A stretch of 32,486 nt of DNA from NCBI GenBank assembly GCA_902475375.1, contig CABRZC010000009.1, positions 1 through 32,486 of the forward strand. Reading direction: 5' to 3'. The notes below the pieces were generated by a model. It saw only the letters and a program-made list of their open reading frames with translations. It was not told the DNA's origin and did not search any database. The stretch is from an uncultured Collinsella sp. GTDB taxonomy: Bacteria; Actinomycetota; Coriobacteriia; Coriobacteriales; Coriobacteriaceae. Below, in pieces: positions 29,816 to 32,486 of this stretch (its first letter is position 1; every line of letters starts with the position of its first letter). A program made the position numbers and the translations under genes.

Positions 29816-32486
29816 TTGGCGCGCGGATCTGCACAAAACGCCAAAGGCAATAAAGCCAACAGCCAACCGGCATCTGCTAAGGGTGCCGGTTCCCATCTGC
29901 GTGCCAATAAGGGTCACGAGGCGGAGTTCGATGAGTTCGAGCCCCTGGTCGAGCCCTCGGCCAATCGCGATATCGCCGGCGTGGTCATTGCCGTTTTGGC
30001 GATTGCATCCTTCATTGCCGTGATTTCGCCGGCAACGGCGCCCGTAACGGCTGCTGTCGCCGGTTTCTATCACCTCGGCTTTGGCCTGGGCGCCTACGTG
30101 CTGCCGATCGTCATCTTGCTGTTTGCCGCCACGCTCTTTTTGGGTGAGGACTCGCCGCTCAACATTCGTTCGGTTGCGGGCGGCGCTGTGGTCTTTGTGG
30201 CCATTGTTTCCATCCTGTCGCTGATGGTGCCGGGTACGACCGACTCGTGCGACCTCATGTTTACGCCGCAGAACCTTTCCGCGTCGGGCGGCTACATTGG
30301 CGCCTTTATCGCAAGCACCTTGCAAAACGCCCTGGGTAAACCTATCGCCATGGTTGTCTTGTTGGGGCTTGTCGTCGTAGGTTTGGTCATCATCGGCTTT
30401 TCGGTGGGCGGCGTTTTGCGCTCTGCTCGCGATCACGCTGCTGATTTTGCCGAGCGCCGTCGTGCCGATGTCAACGCAAGCCCGTGGGGCGACGAAGAGG
30501 CCCTGTCGGTACCCGGTGCCGCGCATCCGCACCTGAGCATCCTGCGCCAGAAGGGGACTGACGCCGCGGTGACCACGGTCATGGGTGGCGATGCCGACCC
30601 GGTCTTGGATGACGACGAGGACGATGATCCGTTTGTCGACGTGTCCGAGGCCGTGGAGGCCGAGCGCGCCAAGACCACGCTGCTGCCGCGCCGCCATGCC
30701 AAGAAGGGCAAGGCCGCGCCCAAGCTCAACACGAGCGAGCCCGACCCGTCTTGGTCCGATAGCGAAATCGAGCTCACCGAGGGCGATGACGATGACGTCG
30801 AGGCTCCGCTCGAGACCGCCAAGACCACCTTGCTGCCGCGTCGCCGCGCCAACGCAGGACAGGTCACCGGACAGTTTTCGATGGAAGACGACCCGGACAA
30901 GGCTGACGAGTCAGAGCCGCCGTTTGCCGTGAATCCCGTTTCGGCAGCTCCGCAGATACCTGACTTTCTAAAGCATCCCAAGGTTTCCGATGCCTCCAGC
31001 TCTACGGCTTCGGCTGCTCCTGTTGCAGCCGGTGATGGGGGAGCGGACGGTACCACTGCCGGTGTCGAGGGCGAACAAGAGGACGGCCTCAAGCTTCCGC
31101 CGCTCGAAATCCTGCACGCCAACCCGCAGTCGGCGTCCTCCGCGTCTTCTGATAAGGAGCTGGAACAGACTGCCGAGTCGTTGCAGTCCACCTTGCTTGA
31201 GTTTGGCCGTAGCGCCCGCGTTGTCGGCTGGATTGCCGGCCCCACGGTCACGACCTTTAAGTTGCAGCCCGGCGAGGGCGAGCGCGTGAGCAAGATCTCG
31301 AGCCTCGAGGACGATATCGCGCTATCTCTTGCCGCCCAGTCGGTGCGCATTTTTGCGCCGATTCCCGGCACCTCGCTCGTTGGTATCGAGATTCCCAATC
31401 GCAAGCGTCAGAACGTCAACCTGGGCGACGTGCTTCCCTATGTGAAGGGCGGTCCGCTCGAGCTTGCCATCGGTCGCGATGCCGAGGGCACGCCGGTTGT
31501 CGCCGACCTCGCCAAGATGCCCCATCTGCTGATCGCCGGCACCACCGGTTCGGGTAAGTCGGTCATGATCAACTCCATCATCACGACCTTGCTCATGCGC
31601 GCCCTTCCCGAGGACGTTCGCCTCATCATGGTTGACCCCAAGCGCGTCGAGCTTGCGGGCTATAACGGCCTGCCGCATCTCTATGTGCCCGTGGTGACCG
31701 AGCCCAAGCAGGCTGCCAGTGCGCTGCAATGGGCCGTGTCCGAGATGGAGCGTCGCCTGAAGGTCTTCGAGCGCCTCAACGTTCGCAAGATCTCGACGTA
31801 TAACGAAAAGCAGGCAGCCGGCGAGTTTGAACACTACGATAACCCGCCGCAAAAGATGCCCTATCTGGTCATCATCATCGACGAGCTTTCGGACCTGATG
31901 ATGGTCGCCGGCAAGGATGTCGAGGCCTCGATCGTCCGTATCGCGCAGCTGGGCCGTGCCGCCGGTATTCACCTTATCGTGGCTACGCAGCGCCCCAGCT
32001 CTAACGTGGTGACTGGCCTTATTAAGGCCAACATCACCAACCGTATTGCCTTTAACGTGGCTACGGGCATCGATTCCCGCGTCATTATCGACCAGATGGG
32101 CGCCGAAAAGCTTACCGGTTTGGGCGACATGCTGTTCTCCAAGGTCGACTGGGGCAAGCCGCGCCGTATCCAGGGCTGTTTTGTCTCGGACGACGAGATC
32201 AACGAAATCGTCGAGTTCGTTAAGTCGCAAAGCGAGCCCGACTACCACGAGGAGATTCTGTCTGCCGTGGCGCCCGCTTCCATGTCCATGGCTGGTGGCG
32301 GCATTGTTCGCACGGGCGTTGCCGAGCCGCAAGATGACGACCCGCTTATCTGGGAGGCCGCCCATATTGTGGTGGAATCGCAGCTGGGCTCCACATCTGG
32401 GCTGCAACGCCGCCTCAAGGTTGGCTATGCGCGCGCCGGGCGTATTATGGACATGCTGGAAGAAAAGGGTGTTGTCGGCCCGCCCG
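29816..32486 (+). CDS. ftsK: DNA translocase FtsK/SpoIIIE, 3' end outside window
   Basis: FtsK pumps chromosomal DNA through the closing division septum. The frame is open from TTG 29816 to the window end (890 codons, no stop). The TTG start has GGAGGT (29805-29810) five bases upstream, inside the end of rnj. Four membrane helices lie at about residues 53-75, 91-110, 118-140 and 177-201. A long acidic linker (about 205-455) contains KTTLLPRR twice (286-293 and 336-343). The motor domain has Walker A GTTGSGKS at 575-582 and Walker B LVIIIDE ending near 690. The winged-helix gamma domain starts near 841 and is cut by the window edge. Confidence 0.95.
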   Translation, partial: MARGSAQNAKGNKANSQPASAKGAGSHLRANKGHEAEFDEFEPLVEPSANRDIAGVVIAVLAIASFIAVISPATAPVTAAVAGFYHLGFGLGAYVLPIVILLFAATLFLGEDSPLNIRSVAGGAVVFVAIVSILSLMVPGTTDSCDLMFTPQNLSASGGYIGAFIASTLQNALGKPIAMVVLLGLVVVGLVIIGFSVGGVLRSARDHAADFAERRRADVNASPWGDEEALSVPGAAHPHLSILRQKGTDAAVTTVMGGDADPVLDDDEDDDPFVDVSEAVEAERAKTTLLPRRHAKKGKAAPKLNTSEPDPSWSDSEIELTEGDDDDVEAPLETAKTTLLPRRRANAGQVTGQFSMEDDPDKADESEPPFAVNPVSAAPQIPDFLKHPKVSDASSSTASAAPVAAGDGGADGTTAGVEGEQEDGLKLPPLEILHANPQSASSASSDKELEQTAESLQSTLLEFGRSARVVGWIAGPTVTTFKLQPGEGERVSKISSLEDDIALSLAAQSVRIFAPIPGTSLVGIEIPNRKRQNVNLGDVLPYVKGGPLELAIGRDAEGTPVVADLAKMPHLLIAGTTGSGKSVMINSIITTLLMRALPEDVRLIMVDPKRVELAGYNGLPHLYVPVVTEPKQAASALQWAVSEMERRLKVFERLNVRKISTYNEKQAAGEFEHYDNPPQKMPYLVIIIDELSDLMMVAGKDVEASIVRIAQLGRAAGIHLIVATQRPSSNVVTGLIKANITNRIAFNVATGIDSRVIIDQMGAEKLTGLGDMLFSKVDWGKPRRIQGCFVSDDEINEIVEFVKSQSEPDYHEEILSAVAPASMSMAGGGIVRTGVAEPQDDDPLIWEAAHIVVESQLGSTSGLQRRLKVGYARAGRIMDMLEEKGVVGPP

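Overview
The window is compact, GC-rich chromosomal DNA with almost every gene on the + strand, short intergenic gaps, overlapping genes and frequent GTG/TTG starts. An actinobacterial-type integration host factor (mIHF) between pyrF and gmk, together with the gene order ybeY-dgkA-era-recO and pnp followed by an RNase J gene, points to an actinobacterium of the class Coriobacteriia, most likely Collinsella or a close relative. This placement is from recognition of protein families and gene order; no search was run. There is no prophage, IS transposase, CRISPR array, tRNA or rRNA gene.

Layout. (1) 1-475: the first eight codons of rpmB (L28) on the minus strand diverge from the pyrimidine operon, whose leader carries nested hairpins ending in a U-tract (a PyrR-type attenuator). 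(2) 476-5799: pyrR-pyrB-pyrC-pyrK-pyrD-pyrF, most of UMP synthesis; carAB and pyrE are not in this run. (3) 6040-8450: mihF-gmk-rpoZ-thiI, closed by a terminator. (4) 8665-12716: comEA-comEC (DNA uptake) and holA (DNA polymerase III delta). (5) 12850-17307: rpsT, a strong terminator, then lepA-dusB-hemW. (6) 17366-24715: a J-protein with predicted C-terminal membrane helices, canonical dnaJ, mtaB, phoH, ybeY, dgkA, era, recO. (7) 24854-27496: rpsO and pnp. (8) 27497-28143: a 647-bp gap holding two long hairpin elements. (9) 28144-32486: rnj and a 3'-truncated ftsK.

The most unusual part is the pnp-rnj gap. Two copies of an 81-bp module (86% identical over its 69-bp interior) lie in opposite orientation, each exactly at the centre of a long near-perfect palindrome. 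The palindrome arms of the two copies are unrelated in sequence (38/39 and 36/36 pairs). The module interior contains a hairpin in which three adjacent base pairs have changed in a compensatory way between copies. One arm of the first palindrome runs into the tail of the pnp terminator. This looks like a small structured element, perhaps mobile in trans, that sits at palindrome centres, or a structured RNA between two ribonuclease genes. A second notable item is the membrane-anchored DnaJ-like protein immediately upstream of the normal DnaJ.

Functionally the window is a housekeeping block: pyrimidine and GMP supply, RNA polymerase omega, tRNA modification (ThiI, DusB, MtaB), ribosome assembly and translation (S20, S15, L28, LepA, YbeY, Era), protein folding, RNA decay (PNPase, RNase J), and DNA uptake, repair and segregation (ComEA/EC, HolA, RecO, FtsK).
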